Counted from the first letter of the stretch, positions 45,182 through 54,519 are shown. The stretch is 64,000 nt of DNA from Cocleimonas flava (GCF_004339015.1 NZ_SMFQ01000002.1:435351-499350), one strand, 5' to 3'. The notes: generated by a model from the sequence alone, not told the origin. Numbers and translations: made by a program.

Positions 45182-45331
45182 ATGGCGTGTTTAATTAAAA
45201 ACTTATTAGGGCTAACATCATTAAAAAACGATGATAATTGCGAAGTTCTACCGCCAATTGTTAGATCATTAGTTGGCAGTACGCTTTTTATCATTTTAAT
45301 GGCAATAGCAAGTCACCTAATAAGAGTGTAA
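45182..45331 (+). CDS. Small membrane protein, 49 residues
   Basis: The ATG at 45182 follows GGGGAG by seven bases. The product has a soluble N-terminus with two cysteines (MACLIKNLLGL, DDNCEVLPP) and one C-terminal membrane helix (LVGSTLFIILMAIASHLI). A good intrinsic terminator follows 17 bp after the stop, which supports a real transcription unit. I do not recognise the family. Confidence 0.6.
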   Translation: MACLIKNLLGLTSLKNDDNCEVLPPIVRSLVGSTLFIILMAIASHLIRV

Positions 45332-45348
45332 TTGATAGACCACTAAAA

Positions 45349-45385
45349 AAGCCTGCAAATACTATGTTGTTTGTGGGCTTTTTTT
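45349..45385 (+). terminator. Intrinsic terminator after the small membrane gene
   Basis: Eleven-bp stem AAGCCTGCAAA / TTTGTGGGCTT with two G-U pairs, 10-nt loop, followed by seven T residues. Confidence 0.85.
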
Positions 45386-45439
45386 CTTCCTGAGATAAAA
45401 CTTTTCCAGGCCCCTCATCACTCTCATTTTTAGATAAGT

Positions 45440-45452
45440 CACCCCCCTACTT
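45440..45452 (-). repeat. Dispersed 13-mer AAGTAGGGGGGTG, copy between terminator and lysE-type gene
   Basis: Exact core on the minus strand with ATGGCTCA spacer and an A-run on the far side. Confidence 0.9.
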
Positions 45453-45608
45453 TGAGCCATATTTTTGAGGGCACGTTTTTCTAAAGAGCATCCTTTAAAA
45501 TAACATTGTTATCTCACCACGCCCGTAAGTTAAACTACGAGGCTGTTTTACATACCTTGCTTAGCTCATCGAAAGATCTGCTCCCAGCCCACAAACACGA
45601 TTTCAAAT

Positions 45609-46229
45609 ATGAGTATATTTTTTACAGGCTTGATCTTAGGTGCCAGCCTGATCATAGCTATAGGCGCCCAAAATGCTTACGTCCTTAAACAAGGGCTGAT
45701 TAAGCGACACATATTTATCATCTGCCTAATTTGCGCCTTATCGGATGCTATATTAATAGTGATCGGTACAAGTGGATTAGGAAAGTTTGTGCATAACCAC
45801 CCAGACTGGCTAAAGATCATTACCTGGTTGGGTGCGACCTATCTTATTATTTTTGGATTAATGAGCCTTCGCTCTGCATTTAAAAGTGAAACACTTGAAA
45901 TCGCGGCAGCAGATGGTAACTCACAAAACTTACGAAAAGTTGTAACTACCGTTTTAGCACTGACCTTTTTAAACCCGCACGTCTATCTTGATACTGTGTT
46001 GCTCATTGGCAGCATTGCCTCACCTTATTCAAGCGAACAACGACTGTATTTTACGGTTGGCGCAGTGTGCGCATCATTCATTTGGTTCTTTTCATTAGGG
46101 TATGGAGCACGCTTACTAGCGCCAGTATTTGCTAAACCGAATGCATGGAAGTTTCTTAATATTCTTATCGGGCTAGTGATGTTCAGTATTGCCTACCAGT
46201 TAATCACCACCGACTTCGCCGTTATTTAA
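45609..46229 (+). CDS. LysE/ArgO-family amino acid exporter
   Basis: A 206-residue inner-membrane protein with about six helices. The IAIGAQNAYVLKQGL motif near residue 20 is the LysE/ArgO signature and TFLNPHVYLDTVLLIGS is the mid-protein block. These favour export of basic amino acids (lysine or arginine). No LysG/ArgP-type regulator is adjacent. Confidence 0.9.
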   Translation: MSIFFTGLILGASLIIAIGAQNAYVLKQGLIKRHIFIICLICALSDAILIVIGTSGLGKFVHNHPDWLKIITWLGATYLIIFGLMSLRSAFKSETLEIAAADGNSQNLRKVVTTVLALTFLNPHVYLDTVLLIGSIASPYSSEQRLYFTVGAVCASFIWFFSLGYGARLLAPVFAKPNAWKFLNILIGLVMFSIAYQLITTDFAVI

Positions 46230-46242
46230 AAAAACGGCCCCT

Positions 46243-46255
46243 AAGTAGGGGGGTG
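46243..46255 (+). repeat. Dispersed 13-mer AAGTAGGGGGGTG, copy after the lysE-type gene
   Basis: Exact core 13 bp past the stop; seven A residues and CGGCCCCT precede it and GGGTTTT follows. Confidence 0.9.
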
Positions 46256-46287
46256 GGTTTTGATATTTACTGTTTTACAAACAAAAA

Positions 46288-46310
46288 AAGAGCCCGCTAA
46301 GCGGGCTCTT
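46288..46310 (-). terminator. Intrinsic terminator of pstS copy 1
   Basis: Ten-bp stem AAGAGCCCGC / GCGGGCTCTT with a TAA loop. On the minus strand it is followed by a U-run (A-tract 46283-46289). The strong symmetric stem might also serve the plus-strand lysE-type gene. Confidence 0.9.
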
Positions 46311-46347
46311 TGATGTAACAAATACTACATTTTTGCATTTTAAAAGC

Positions 46348-47394
46348 TTACATTGATAATGCTTTTAAAGAAGTTGCAGCTGAAGAAAAAGATTTGCGCT
46401 CATCATCAGGCATTGGAATCATACCCTTTTCAGCCAAGTAGCCATCTTCACCCCAAGTGTTATCTGAAACGAATTCAGCAACAAACTCTTTGATACCCGG
46501 TACTTTACCCACATGGTCATTTTTGATGTACATGTAAAGTGGACGAGATACTGGGTATTCACCCGAAGCAATCGTGTCAAAGTTTAGTTCTTTACCGTCG
46601 ATGCTTGAGCCTTGTACCTTGTCAGAGTTTTGATCAAGGAAGCTAAATCCAAATACACCCAACATATCAGGGCTAGCAACAAGCTTTTGTACGATTAAGT
46701 TATCGTTTTCACCAGCTTCAACATACACACCATCTTCACGCACTGTGTGACAAATGTTCTTGTATTGTTTTTTGTCTGTCTTCTTAAGCGCTTTGATCCA
46801 TGGAACAGTCTTACAACCACCTTCCATTGCAAGCTCAGCAAATGCATCGCGAGTTCCTGATGTTGGTGGTGGACCCATTACTTTAATATCAGTTGCTGGT
46901 AATGATGGGAAAATCTGATTCCATTTAGTGTAAGTATTAGGGATCAATTTACCTGTGTAACCACCTTTTCCGTCAGTTTCAGGTACCTGCTTTGCTACTG
47001 CGAAGAAGATAGCCTGACGCGTTAACGCATACTTTGGAGAAGCTTTCGAATTAGCGATAGCAATACCATCGTACCCTACTTTAACTTCTGTTAGTTTAAT
47101 GCCGTTATCTGCACATTTTTTGAATTCTGATTCTTTAATTCTTCTTGAAGCATTAGTGATATCTGGTGTATCGATACCGTTACCCTCACAGAAAAGCTTC
47201 ATTCCGCCACCAGATCCTGTAGATTCGATTTTAGGTGTCTTGAATTTAGTCTTCTTACCAAACGTCTCTGCAACTACTGTAGAGAAAGGATAAACCGTAG
47301 AAGAACCTACGATTTCGATATGGTCACGTGCCATTGCATTTGAGAATGAAAGGGTTGCTATTGCCGTTGCAACAACCAAGCTTACTTTTTTCAT
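46348..47394 (-). CDS. pstS: Phosphate-binding protein PstS, copy 1
   Basis: A 348-residue periplasmic protein with a signal peptide (ending AMA near residue 22) and the phosphate-binding IEIVGSSTVYPFSTVVAE, STGSGGGMKLFCEG and PPTSGTRDAFAELAMEGG segments. It is a close paralogue of the protein at 57525. This copy stands apart from pstCAB, with its own Pho-box-like repeats and terminator. High-affinity phosphate capture for PstCAB is the expected role, and two copies may differ in affinity or induction. Confidence 0.93.
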   Translation of the reverse strand: MKKVSLVVATAIATLSFSNAMARDHIEIVGSSTVYPFSTVVAETFGKKTKFKTPKIESTGSGGGMKLFCEGNGIDTPDITNASRRIKESEFKKCADNGIKLTEVKVGYDGIAIANSKASPKYALTRQAIFFAVAKQVPETDGKGGYTGKLIPNTYTKWNQIFPSLPATDIKVMGPPPTSGTRDAFAELAMEGGCKTVPWIKALKKTDKKQYKNICHTVREDGVYVEAGENDNLIVQKLVASPDMLGVFGFSFLDQNSDKVQGSSIDGKELNFDTIASGEYPVSRPLYMYIKNDHVGKVPGIKEFVAEFVSDNTWGEDGYLAEKGMIPMPDDERKSFSSAATSLKALSM

Positions 47395-47501
47395 TTATTT
47401 TTGCTCCAAAGTTTTTATATAAAATCATTAATACAAGATTGGTAACAACGTAATTCATTGCTCACCAAAGCTGCGCAAATAATAGTTTTGGAATGTGACC
47501 G

Positions 47502-47534
47502 CTTTATTACAGAATTGTTAAGGTTTTATGACAA
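47502..47534 (-). promoter_or_regulatory. Pho-box-like array upstream of pstS copy 1
   Basis: On the minus strand TTGTCATAAAA, CCTTAACAATT and CTGTAATAAAG follow each other with 11-bp spacing, as expected for PhoB dimers on CTGTCAT-type repeats. It lies about 110 bp before the ATG. Confidence 0.75.
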
Positions 47535-47598
47535 TGCATCCAGCGCTTGTTAATTCTGGCTTAGCTCTGGCTCATCTCATCTCTGGCTAAGTTCTGAT

Positions 47599-48291
47599 TC
47601 AGCGCTTATCACAGTGAAAACGATACCCAATGCCACGAACGGTTTGTATGGCGTTGTCATAACCTTCTATCGCCAGGGCTCGGCGTAATCTTAAAATATG
47701 GACATCCACAGTGCGCTCTTCAACATAAGGACTGCGACTCCAAACCTGATTCAATAGATTTTCCCGACTAAAAACACGATCTGGGTGTTCGATTAAAAAT
47801 AACAACAGCCTGTATTCAGTTGGGCCTAAATCTAATGCCTCTCCCACTAACGAGACACGGTGTGACAATCTATCAATTTCCAGCTGGCCGACACGAATAA
47901 CATCCTGCTCTTCAGCCTCTTGATTACTGCGTCTTAAAACGGCTTGAATTCTTGCTATCAGCTCTTTGGGAGAAAAAGGCTTGGTCACATAGTCATCAGC
48001 GCCCGCATTCAAGCCCGAAACTTTGTTCGCTTCCTCTGATTTTGCGGTAAGCATGATAATAGGAATTTGACAGGTTGAAACCTGACCTTTTAACGATCTG
48101 ACTATATCGACACCCGATGCATCAGGCAGCATCCAGTCCATCAAGATCAGATCTGGATCATTGTTCTTTAACAGTAACCGTGTCTGAGAAGCGTCTTCTG
48201 CTTCTAATGTTTGAAAGCCTGCTTTTTTTAAAGCGAAGTCAAGCATCGATCGGATTGGCTTCTCATCTTCGACTAATAATATTGTATTCAT
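47599..48291 (-). CDS. phoB: PhoB-type response regulator, copy 1
   Basis: A 230-residue OmpR/PhoB-family regulator. The receiver has acidic residues in LLVEDE, phosphoacceptor Asp in LILMDWMLP and Lys in YVTKPFSPKELIARI. The winged-helix domain has LGPTEYRLLLFLIEHPDRVFSRENLL and the recognition region YVEERTVDVHILRLRRAL, very PhoB-like. The ATG at 48291 fits the family; one seven codons upstream is also in frame. No kinase is adjacent. It may be a second regulator served by the PhoR encoded at 50780. Confidence 0.88.
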   Translation of the reverse strand: MNTILLVEDEKPIRSMLDFALKKAGFQTLEAEDASQTRLLLKNNDPDLILMDWMLPDASGVDIVRSLKGQVSTCQIPIIMLTAKSEEANKVSGLNAGADDYVTKPFSPKELIARIQAVLRRSNQEAEEQDVIRVGQLEIDRLSHRVSLVGEALDLGPTEYRLLLFLIEHPDRVFSRENLLNQVWSRSPYVEERTVDVHILRLRRALAIEGYDNAIQTVRGIGYRFHCDKR

Positions 48292-48400
48292 AGCCCTGCT
48301 GTTTTTATTCATTGACCTTGCTATTCAAGCACATCAATATTTCAGAACGATGACAAACAACATTTTGTGTAGAAATATCTGCAAAAAAATGGATAAAAAA

Positions 48401-48432
48401 AAGCCCCATTAATACGATCATTAATGAGGCTT
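48401..48432 (-). terminator. Intrinsic terminator of phoX
   Basis: AAGCCCCATTAAT and ATTAATGAGGCTT form a 13-bp stem with one mismatch. On the minus strand it is followed by eight U residues. Confidence 0.9.
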
Positions 48433-48478
48433 AAATTCGCTGTTATTACAGCTTTAACATTTAGTGCTTGCCACTAAT

Positions 48479-50494
48479 CTATACACCAATCTCGCCATTA
48501 TCATCTTTCATAATAACGACTGTTGAGGCACGAGGACGAACGCTAGTTCCCGCAGGTGTTTCCTCTGCCGCGTTTGTGCTATACGGCCAATTACCCGGAT
48601 GCTGAATATTCACAAAGAAATTCTTTTGATCAGGCGTCAAAGAAAGCCCTGTGACTTCACAATTATTCGGCCCAACAAAGAAACGTCTCAACTCTGCTTG
48701 ATTGCTCGCAGATAATACTTCCTGATTACCGTCCGCATCGACCAGTTTAGAGGGAACAACTGCTAGCATTTGATCGTTGGTATAACTTGTCACTTCGTCA
48801 GCACCGTTATCGGTTTGTACCCACATGATTCCGCGAGCATCAAAAGCCATACCATCTGGACTCGCAAACTGATTGAACTCATCCAGCCCCGAAAGATTTG
48901 TTTCAGCATCTGCGTCTTCAGGTGACCCAAAGACAAAGATATCCCAATCAAACTCATTGCTGCCTTCGACTTCATCCCAACGAATAATATGTCCGAACGC
49001 ATTATTCAAACGCGGGTTTGCCGGGTTAGTCGTATCAGTTCGCTGCGTATTGTTGGTGAGTGTCAGATAAACCGTGCCCGTTACTGGGTCCACTGCTGTC
49101 CACTCAGGACGATCCATTGGGGTTGCCCCAACTATATCTGCCGCACCAGCGGTATTAAGAATAATATCAGCCTGGCTGCTAAAGCTATTTGCCAATGTTT
49201 CGCTACCGTCGGCAGATGGAGTAGTTAATACCAAAGGTAACCACATTCCTTTTCCATCATCATCAAAACGCGCTACGTATAAAGTGCCAGAATCCATGTA
49301 CTTAGCACCAACGTCCAAACGATCTGTTCTGTCAGCATCTGCAGGATCCCACATTGCAGTTGATTCAAATTTATACAGATACTCAAAACGTGAATCATGC
49401 CCGGAATAAAACACAATCGGCTTGCCAGCTTCTAACTTACCGTAGGCACAGCCTTCATGACGAAAACGTCCTAATGCTGTTCTTTTAACCGCTGTAGAAT
49501 CTGGGTTATAAGGATCAATTTCTACGATATACCCGTAGCCATTTGCCTCATTTCTATAGTCTTCCAAGGCATTTGCGCCAGTTGGTGTTAGGTTAAATCG
49601 ACTAAATTCACCTTGAACTTCATCTGCACTACCCGCTTGATCATGCCAGTTGTATCTGCCACTGGTTAAACTTGAAATACCAATTCGCTTCTGGTCTTCA
49701 GTCATGGTTGCTTCATCGGCAACAAAATAACCTGGCCAGTTTTCTTCACACGTTAAGTAAGTTCCCCAAGGTGTAGAACCGTTTCCACAGTTATTCAAAG
49801 TACCGCGAGTTTTGTTACCCGCCGTTGAAAAAGGTGTGATTAATGCTGCTGTCATCGCTAATGGACCAGAGATATCCATTTCAGTTGCTGCAGTAAAACG
49901 ACGATTATGAGCGTCATCTTTAACCACTTGCCAGCCGTTATCCGTTAATTGAACACGCACTACCGTAACGCCATGAGCATTTATTTCTTTACGTACAAAT
50001 TCCGAATCTCTAATTGCTCCGTCATAGTGCAGCGCATTGCTATCAATATATTCATGGTTGATACATAAAAGACCGTCTGTTGAACTGCCATCCAGAGGAA
50101 AGAATTGCATACCATCATGATGCATACCGAGTGAATTTGCCTGATCTAAGGCGGTGTTAGTACCGTCACTCTTCCACTCAGAAGCGATGCTGTTTAGCGG
50201 CGTTCCCCATGGTGCTAACACCTGAGCGCTATAACCTACTGGCACCACAACAGCGTCTGTTTTAGATCCTGCGATAGATTTAAAACCTAATGAAAGAGAT
50301 TCTGATGCTTCATCATCACTACTGCTGCTGCTGTTACAACCCGCTAATCCAAAACTACTGAACAGACCTAAAGCAGCAAATGCAGCACCACCTTTAAGTA
50401 CGTCACGTCTTGATAGCTTTTTTTCTAGCACGGATGAAAATGGCTCATTAGCGCTATGGTTATAACGCGTTGGGTCAAATGTTTCTTTACTCAC
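48479..50494 (-). CDS. phoX: PhoX-family alkaline phosphatase (Tat-exported lipoprotein)
   Basis: A 671-residue protein of the PhoX/DUF839 family, calcium- and iron-dependent phosphatases. Its N-terminus has a twin-arginine signal (LSRRDVLKGGAAFAALG, near residue 28) and a lipobox (LAGC), so it is exported folded by Tat and lipid-anchored. LCINHEYIDSNALHYDG, NNCGNGSTPWGTYLTCEENW and HEGCAYGKLEAGKPIVFYSGHD are family blocks. Pho-box-like repeats and an AG microsatellite lie upstream, a terminator downstream. Confidence 0.92.
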   Translation of the reverse strand: MSKETFDPTRYNHSANEPFSSVLEKKLSRRDVLKGGAAFAALGLFSSFGLAGCNSSSSSDDEASESLSLGFKSIAGSKTDAVVVPVGYSAQVLAPWGTPLNSIASEWKSDGTNTALDQANSLGMHHDGMQFFPLDGSSTDGLLCINHEYIDSNALHYDGAIRDSEFVRKEINAHGVTVVRVQLTDNGWQVVKDDAHNRRFTAATEMDISGPLAMTAALITPFSTAGNKTRGTLNNCGNGSTPWGTYLTCEENWPGYFVADEATMTEDQKRIGISSLTSGRYNWHDQAGSADEVQGEFSRFNLTPTGANALEDYRNEANGYGYIVEIDPYNPDSTAVKRTALGRFRHEGCAYGKLEAGKPIVFYSGHDSRFEYLYKFESTAMWDPADADRTDRLDVGAKYMDSGTLYVARFDDDGKGMWLPLVLTTPSADGSETLANSFSSQADIILNTAGAADIVGATPMDRPEWTAVDPVTGTVYLTLTNNTQRTDTTNPANPRLNNAFGHIIRWDEVEGSNEFDWDIFVFGSPEDADAETNLSGLDEFNQFASPDGMAFDARGIMWVQTDNGADEVTSYTNDQMLAVVPSKLVDADGNQEVLSASNQAELRRFFVGPNNCEVTGLSLTPDQKNFFVNIQHPGNWPYSTNAAEETPAGTSVRPRASTVVIMKDDNGEIGV

Positions 50495-50553
50495 AATTAT
50501 TCCTTTTTGGTTTGATTTATAAAATGCCGTAGCAAGCCAGGGAATAGTAAGAA

Positions 50554-50598
50554 GGTAATATGAAGGTTAAATTACAAAATGGTTAAGGTTTTATGAAA
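50554..50598 (-). promoter_or_regulatory. Pho-box-like array upstream of phoX
   Basis: On the minus strand four 11-bp units can be read: TTTCATAAAAC, CTTAACCATTT, TGTAATTTAAC, CTTCATATTAC. The period and A/T spacers match PhoB binding arrays although individual units are degenerate. Confidence 0.65.
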
Positions 50599-50628
50599 TG
50601 CAGGTTTTAATCGGATCTATATAAAACT

Positions 50629-50659
<31 letters not shown>

Positions 50660-50706
50660 AACAAGAAAGTCTGATGTATTAAACGAAAGGCAACGTTTAT
50701 ACATTT

Positions 50707-50755
50707 GCACCTCCCTAAATAGGCATTAAAAAAAACGCCTATAAGTAGGGGGGTG
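50707..50755. repeat. Inverted pair built on the dispersed 13-mer
   Basis: An exact core at 50743-50755 with GCCTAT before it faces a shortened partner GCACCTCCCTAAATAGGC at 50707-50724. The two arms form an imperfect hairpin with an A-rich loop, just downstream of phoR, and could end that transcript. Confidence 0.8.
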
Positions 50756-50779
50756 CCTAATCAAAAAATTAACAAGGAA

Positions 50780-52090
50780 TTAGTCGTCTACAACTCGACT
50801 GGCAGGGAAACACACAGAAAACGTTGAGCCTCTGCCCACTTCACTTTTGATGTCCAGCTTGGCGCCATGTCGTTGGGCAATATGCTGAACAATTGCCAGA
50901 CCCAAACCCGTGCCGCCTTTATCGCGGGAACGCCCTTTATCAACACGATAAAAACGCTCCGTTAAATGCATTAAATGCTCAGCCGGAATGCCTTGACCAT
51001 CATCGACAACAGAGAGGCAGCCTTCGCCTTTTGCAGATTTCTTCCAAATCACTTTTACTTTGGTGCCATCCTGAGTATGACGGACTGAATTGTGGACGAG
51101 ATTACTGCACACACTGATAATTTCCGCATCAGAGCCTTTTATCTTCAAGCTCTCATCAATGTCTTTTTCTATAATATGCGTATCACCGGTAATCAAGGTC
51201 GCTTCATCATGGCAGATTCTATTCAGGACTGAAGGTACGTCGATGATGCTGCTAGAGTTATCGCTCAGCTCGGAATTTTCCAGACGCGACAAGGTGAGTA
51301 GATCTTCGATAATGCGCTGCATTCTAATAGATTGATCAGAGGCTGCTAACACCGCAGGTTGCAAGCTATCAGGTAGATTATCATCTTCCTGCATAATCTC
51401 GAGATAACCTGCTATTACCGTCAACGGCGTACGTAGTTCGTGTGATGCATTGGCGATGAAGTTTTTACGCATTCTATAGATGGTAGCGCGTTCACTCACA
51501 TCTCTTGCGACTAGAAGCTTCAAATCTCCCTGAACCGGAATAATCTGAATCGCGACTTGTCTTTCAAGGCCGTAATCGCCTGTAGGCAAGCTTACTTCTA
51601 TTTCTTTGGTGGATTTTGTTTCCAGCAGTTTATTCACTTGCGGTAAGCGAATAATGTTATCGATACGTTGGCCTCTGTCTTTTTTGATATCGACATTTAA
51701 GTAGACCTGAGAAATGCCGTTTGCCCAATCGATTTCATTATTGCCGTTAAGCACGACTGTTGCATAAGGTAGCGCGGTGATAATACCTTGCAAGCGCTTG
51801 AGTAAATTCACCATGCGGTCTTTGCGTCGGTCACTCTTTTTATGCGTATTCTGGATTTGCTGGGTAATCCGTTCCCAAATGCCGTTACTGTCGGGTAATA
51901 ACGAGGGGCTTGCCCCTTTAATTAACCAGATATGTAGTTGTTTGAGTTTGTACAGCAACCAAGCGATATAAGTGACGAGCGAAAGAATCAGGGACAAGGA
52001 CCAATAGCCCGTGAGCATGCCTCCCACAAAGGCGACAAACAGGACTAACGCGATGCGCCAGCGTTCGGTACTCCAGTCATTACTATCCAT
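50780..52090 (-). CDS. phoR: Phosphate sensor kinase PhoR
   Basis: A 436-residue membrane histidine kinase. Two helices (residues 11-50) are followed by a PAS-like region (PYATVVLNGNNEIDWANGISQVYL). The H-box is NFIANASHELRTPLTVIAGYLE, then the N-box SNLVHNSVRHTQDG, and G-boxes VDDGQGIP and GTGLGLAIVQHIAQRHG. This is the classical PhoR layout, sensing through Pst and PhoU. Its start overlaps the phoB stop by 8 bp. Confidence 0.95.
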   Translation of the reverse strand: MDSNDWSTERWRIALVLFVAFVGGMLTGYWSLSLILSLVTYIAWLLYKLKQLHIWLIKGASPSLLPDSNGIWERITQQIQNTHKKSDRRKDRMVNLLKRLQGIITALPYATVVLNGNNEIDWANGISQVYLNVDIKKDRGQRIDNIIRLPQVNKLLETKSTKEIEVSLPTGDYGLERQVAIQIIPVQGDLKLLVARDVSERATIYRMRKNFIANASHELRTPLTVIAGYLEIMQEDDNLPDSLQPAVLAASDQSIRMQRIIEDLLTLSRLENSELSDNSSSIIDVPSVLNRICHDEATLITGDTHIIEKDIDESLKIKGSDAEIISVCSNLVHNSVRHTQDGTKVKVIWKKSAKGEGCLSVVDDGQGIPAEHLMHLTERFYRVDKGRSRDKGGTGLGLAIVQHIAQRHGAKLDIKSEVGRGSTFSVCFPASRVVDD

Positions 52091-52787
52091 CTAATTTTTC
52101 AGTAAAGCGATAACCTGCGCCCCTCACCGTCTTTAACATGTCATCAAGCTCATAAGGTTTGAGCACTTTACGCAAACGCAGAATATGGACATCGACGGTA
52201 CGCTCATCAATAAACGTGCTTTGTCCCCAGACTTGATCTAACAGTTGCGCTCTGCTGTGTATTCTTTCTGGCTTTCGCATAAAGTAATGCAATAAACGAA
52301 ACTCTGTTTGACCAATATCCACAGTGGCATCATTGATCAAAAGCGAATTATTTTCCAGGTTAATCACCAACGAACCTTTATCTGACTTACGCGTGATTGT
52401 TTTATCCACACTTAAACCTTGCGATCGTCTGATTAATGCTTTGATTCTTGCATCTAGCTCTTTTAATGACACGGGTTTCGTCATGTAGTCATCCGCACCA
52501 ACTTCAAGACCTTTTACCTTGTCCATTTCTTCGGCGCGCGCTGTAAGCATCAAGATAGGAATATCTCGTTGAATTTTATTTTTTCGTATTTGCTTGATAA
52601 TCTCGGGACCACTGATATCCGGCAACATCCAATCCAGCAAAATAAGGTCTGGGTTCTTCTCGGCAAGCATATCAAATGCCCCCCCCCCACTTTCAGCGGC
52701 TTTTACCTTATAGCTCTTGCCCAGCAGAAACCCTTGTAACATTTCTCTTATGGCATGATCGTCTTCAACTAATAAAATTTCAAACAT
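52083..52787 (-). CDS. phoB: Phosphate regulon regulator PhoB, copy 2
   Basis: A 234-residue PhoB with receiver (LLVEDDHAIREML, Asp in LILLDWMLPDISG, Lys in YMTKPVSLKELDARI) and winged helix (GQTEFRLLHYFMRKPERIHSRAQLLDQVWG, TVDVHILRLRKVLKPY). Its overlap with phoR makes it the cognate regulator. Residues in KAAESGGGAFDML are coded by an uninterrupted run of ten G (52679-52688), a slippage-prone tract early in the receiver. It differs clearly from the PhoB-type protein at 47599. Confidence 0.95.
   Translation of the reverse strand: MFEILLVEDDHAIREMLQGFLLGKSYKVKAAESGGGAFDMLAEKNPDLILLDWMLPDISGPEIIKQIRKNKIQRDIPILMLTARAEEMDKVKGLEVGADDYMTKPVSLKELDARIKALIRRSQGLSVDKTITRKSDKGSLVINLENNSLLINDATVDIGQTEFRLLHYFMRKPERIHSRAQLLDQVWGQSTFIDERTVDVHILRLRKVLKPYELDDMLKTVRGAGYRFTEKLDG
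52679..52693 (-). repeat. G10 tract inside phoB, degenerate 13-mer copy
   Basis: Ten G residues on the coding strand preceded by AAAGT. Compared with the dispersed core AAGTAGGGGGGTG it differs by two substitutions (A to G, T to G), and AAAAGCC lies upstream as in the extended consensus. It may be a decayed copy, and is a potential frameshift hotspot. Confidence 0.5.
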
Positions 52788-52802
52788 CTAATTTCATCGA
52801 CC

Positions 52803-53531
52803 TTATTCTTCGCCGTCTTCAATGTCATACGGAAAGTATTTCGAACGGATATGCTCCAAAGACGTATGTCGTACATCTTTACCCTTCACCAGGTAAATAA
52901 CATATTCACAGATATTCTGCGCATGATCAGCGATTCGTTCTAATGAACGCGCACACCAGCTTACTCTCAAAGCGCTCTTTATATGACGCGGATCTTCCAT
53001 CATGAAGGTAATCAATAATCTCGACAAATTATCCAGCTCAACATTCACTTGTTGGTCTTTACCGAGAATTCTTACTGCGCCATCAGCATCAAGTCGTGCA
53101 AATGCATCTAATGAGTCATGCAGCATGGTCAAGACTAATTGACTCATGTGTGAAAGCTCGGAGTGCATTCTTGTGATATTTTGTTTTTTCGCAAGCTTTT
53201 TAGAATAACGAGCAATTTTTTCTGCTTCATCGCCTATTCTTTCGAGGTCTGTAATGACTTTTACAACGGCTACAACCAAACGTAAATCAGAAGCGGTAGG
53301 TTGCCTTCTCGCGATCACGCGAGTGCATTCCTCATCGATATCCACTTCCATCTGGTTAACTGCTTCATCGCCATTCGCAACGGCTTTCGCCAGCTCAAAA
53401 TCAGACTCTAATAATGCCTTTACCGCTTGCTCTGCCTGGGATTCTACTAAACCACCCATTTTCAGCACTTGGTTTCGAATATCTTCCAGCTCTTCATTAT
53501 AGCGCTGTGAAATATGCTGCCCTATTTCCAT
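52803..53531 (-). CDS. phoU: Phosphate regulatory protein PhoU
   Basis: PhoU links Pst activity to PhoR and keeps the regulon off in high phosphate. The 242-residue protein is two three-helix bundles with the metal-binding repeats (VNQMEVDIDEECTRVIARRQPTASDLR, DLERIGDEAEKIA, and the second set SLERIADHAQNICEYVIYLVKG). It lies between pstB and phoB in the same direction. Confidence 0.96.
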   Translation of the reverse strand: MEIGQHISQRYNEELEDIRNQVLKMGGLVESQAEQAVKALLESDFELAKAVANGDEAVNQMEVDIDEECTRVIARRQPTASDLRLVVAVVKVITDLERIGDEAEKIARYSKKLAKKQNITRMHSELSHMSQLVLTMLHDSLDAFARLDADGAVRILGKDQQVNVELDNLSRLLITFMMEDPRHIKSALRVSWCARSLERIADHAQNICEYVIYLVKGKDVRHTSLEHIRSKYFPYDIEDGEE

Positions 53532-53607
53532 TTTTTTACCTTTTAACGTTACTTTAAGCGTGTACTTTTAACGATGCACATTTCGCTTAGGTTTATTCAC
53601 CAATGTA

Positions 53608-54519
53608 TTAACCAAAGCGCCCAGTAATATAGTTTTCTGTTAATTGATGCTCAGGGTTAGTAAATACCTTATCGGTATCATTCACTTCAACCAGCTTACC
53701 CATGTGGAAGTAAGCAGTGCGTTGCGAAACGCGCGCAGCTTGCTGCATTGAGTGAGTCACAATAGCAATGGTATAGTTTGATTTCAGTTCATCCATTAAC
53801 TCTTCAATGGTTGCTGTAGCGATAGGATCAAGTGCCGAGGTTGGCTCATCCATTAAAATCACTTCAGGATCTACCGCAATCGCACGCGCAATACATAAAC
53901 GCTGTTGCTGTCCGCCTGATAAACCTGTACCTGGTTTCTGCAAATCGTCTTTAACTTCTTTGAACAAGCCGGCTTTAATCAAACTCGCTTCTACCAAGTC
54001 ATCAAGCTCAGAACGATTAGATGCCAAACCATGCAAACGCGCACCATAAGCCACATTATCGTAAATCGACTTAGGGAAAGGGTTTGGCTTCTGAAACACC
54101 ATGCCGACTCTGGCACGCAGTAAAACTGGGTCTGTTTTCTTGCCGTAAATATCTTCACCATCCAGAGTGTGCTCACCGGTAACACGACAAATTGAAATAG
54201 TGTCATTCATGCGGTTTAACACGCGCAAAAAGGTCGATTTACCACAACCAGAAGGACCGATCATGGCAATAATTTCATTGTTGCCGATATCTAAATCGAC
54301 ACCAAATATTGCCTGCTTATCGCCATAAAACACATCACAGTTTCGTGAACTCATTTTAGCGTTGTCGACTAATGGCTTACCCACCGTGCCATTGATTTCT
54401 ACATCAAATTCACTACGGTGCTTTTCACCGGTAATTGCATCAACAGCAGGTTTTGGCGTTTCTGATTCTAACGGAGCCGCTCTTGGCATTCCTGGCATTG
54501 TATTGATAACGTCAGTCAT
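53608..54519 (-). CDS. pstB: Phosphate ABC transporter ATPase PstB
   Basis: A 303-residue ABC ATPase with Walker [20 protein letters not shown], signature [33 protein letters not shown] and switch histidine in [11 protein letters not shown]. It is about 45 residues longer at the N-terminus than E. coli PstB (low-complexity, Pro-rich). It powers phosphate import through PstCA. Confidence 0.96.
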   Translation of the reverse strand: MTDVINTMPGMPRAAPLESETPKPAVDAITGEKHRSEFDVEINGTVGKPLVDNAKMSSRNCDVFYGDKQAIFGVDLDIGNNEIIAMIGPSGCGKSTFLRVLNRMNDTISICRVTGEHTLDGEDIYGKKTDPVLLRARVGMVFQKPNPFPKSIYDNVAYGARLHGLASNRSELDDLVEASLIKAGLFKEVKDDLQKPGTGLSGGQQQRLCIARAIAVDPEVILMDEPTSALDPIATATIEELMDELKSNYTIAIVTHSMQQAARVSQRTAYFHMGKLVEVNDTDKVFTNPEHQLTENYITGRFG

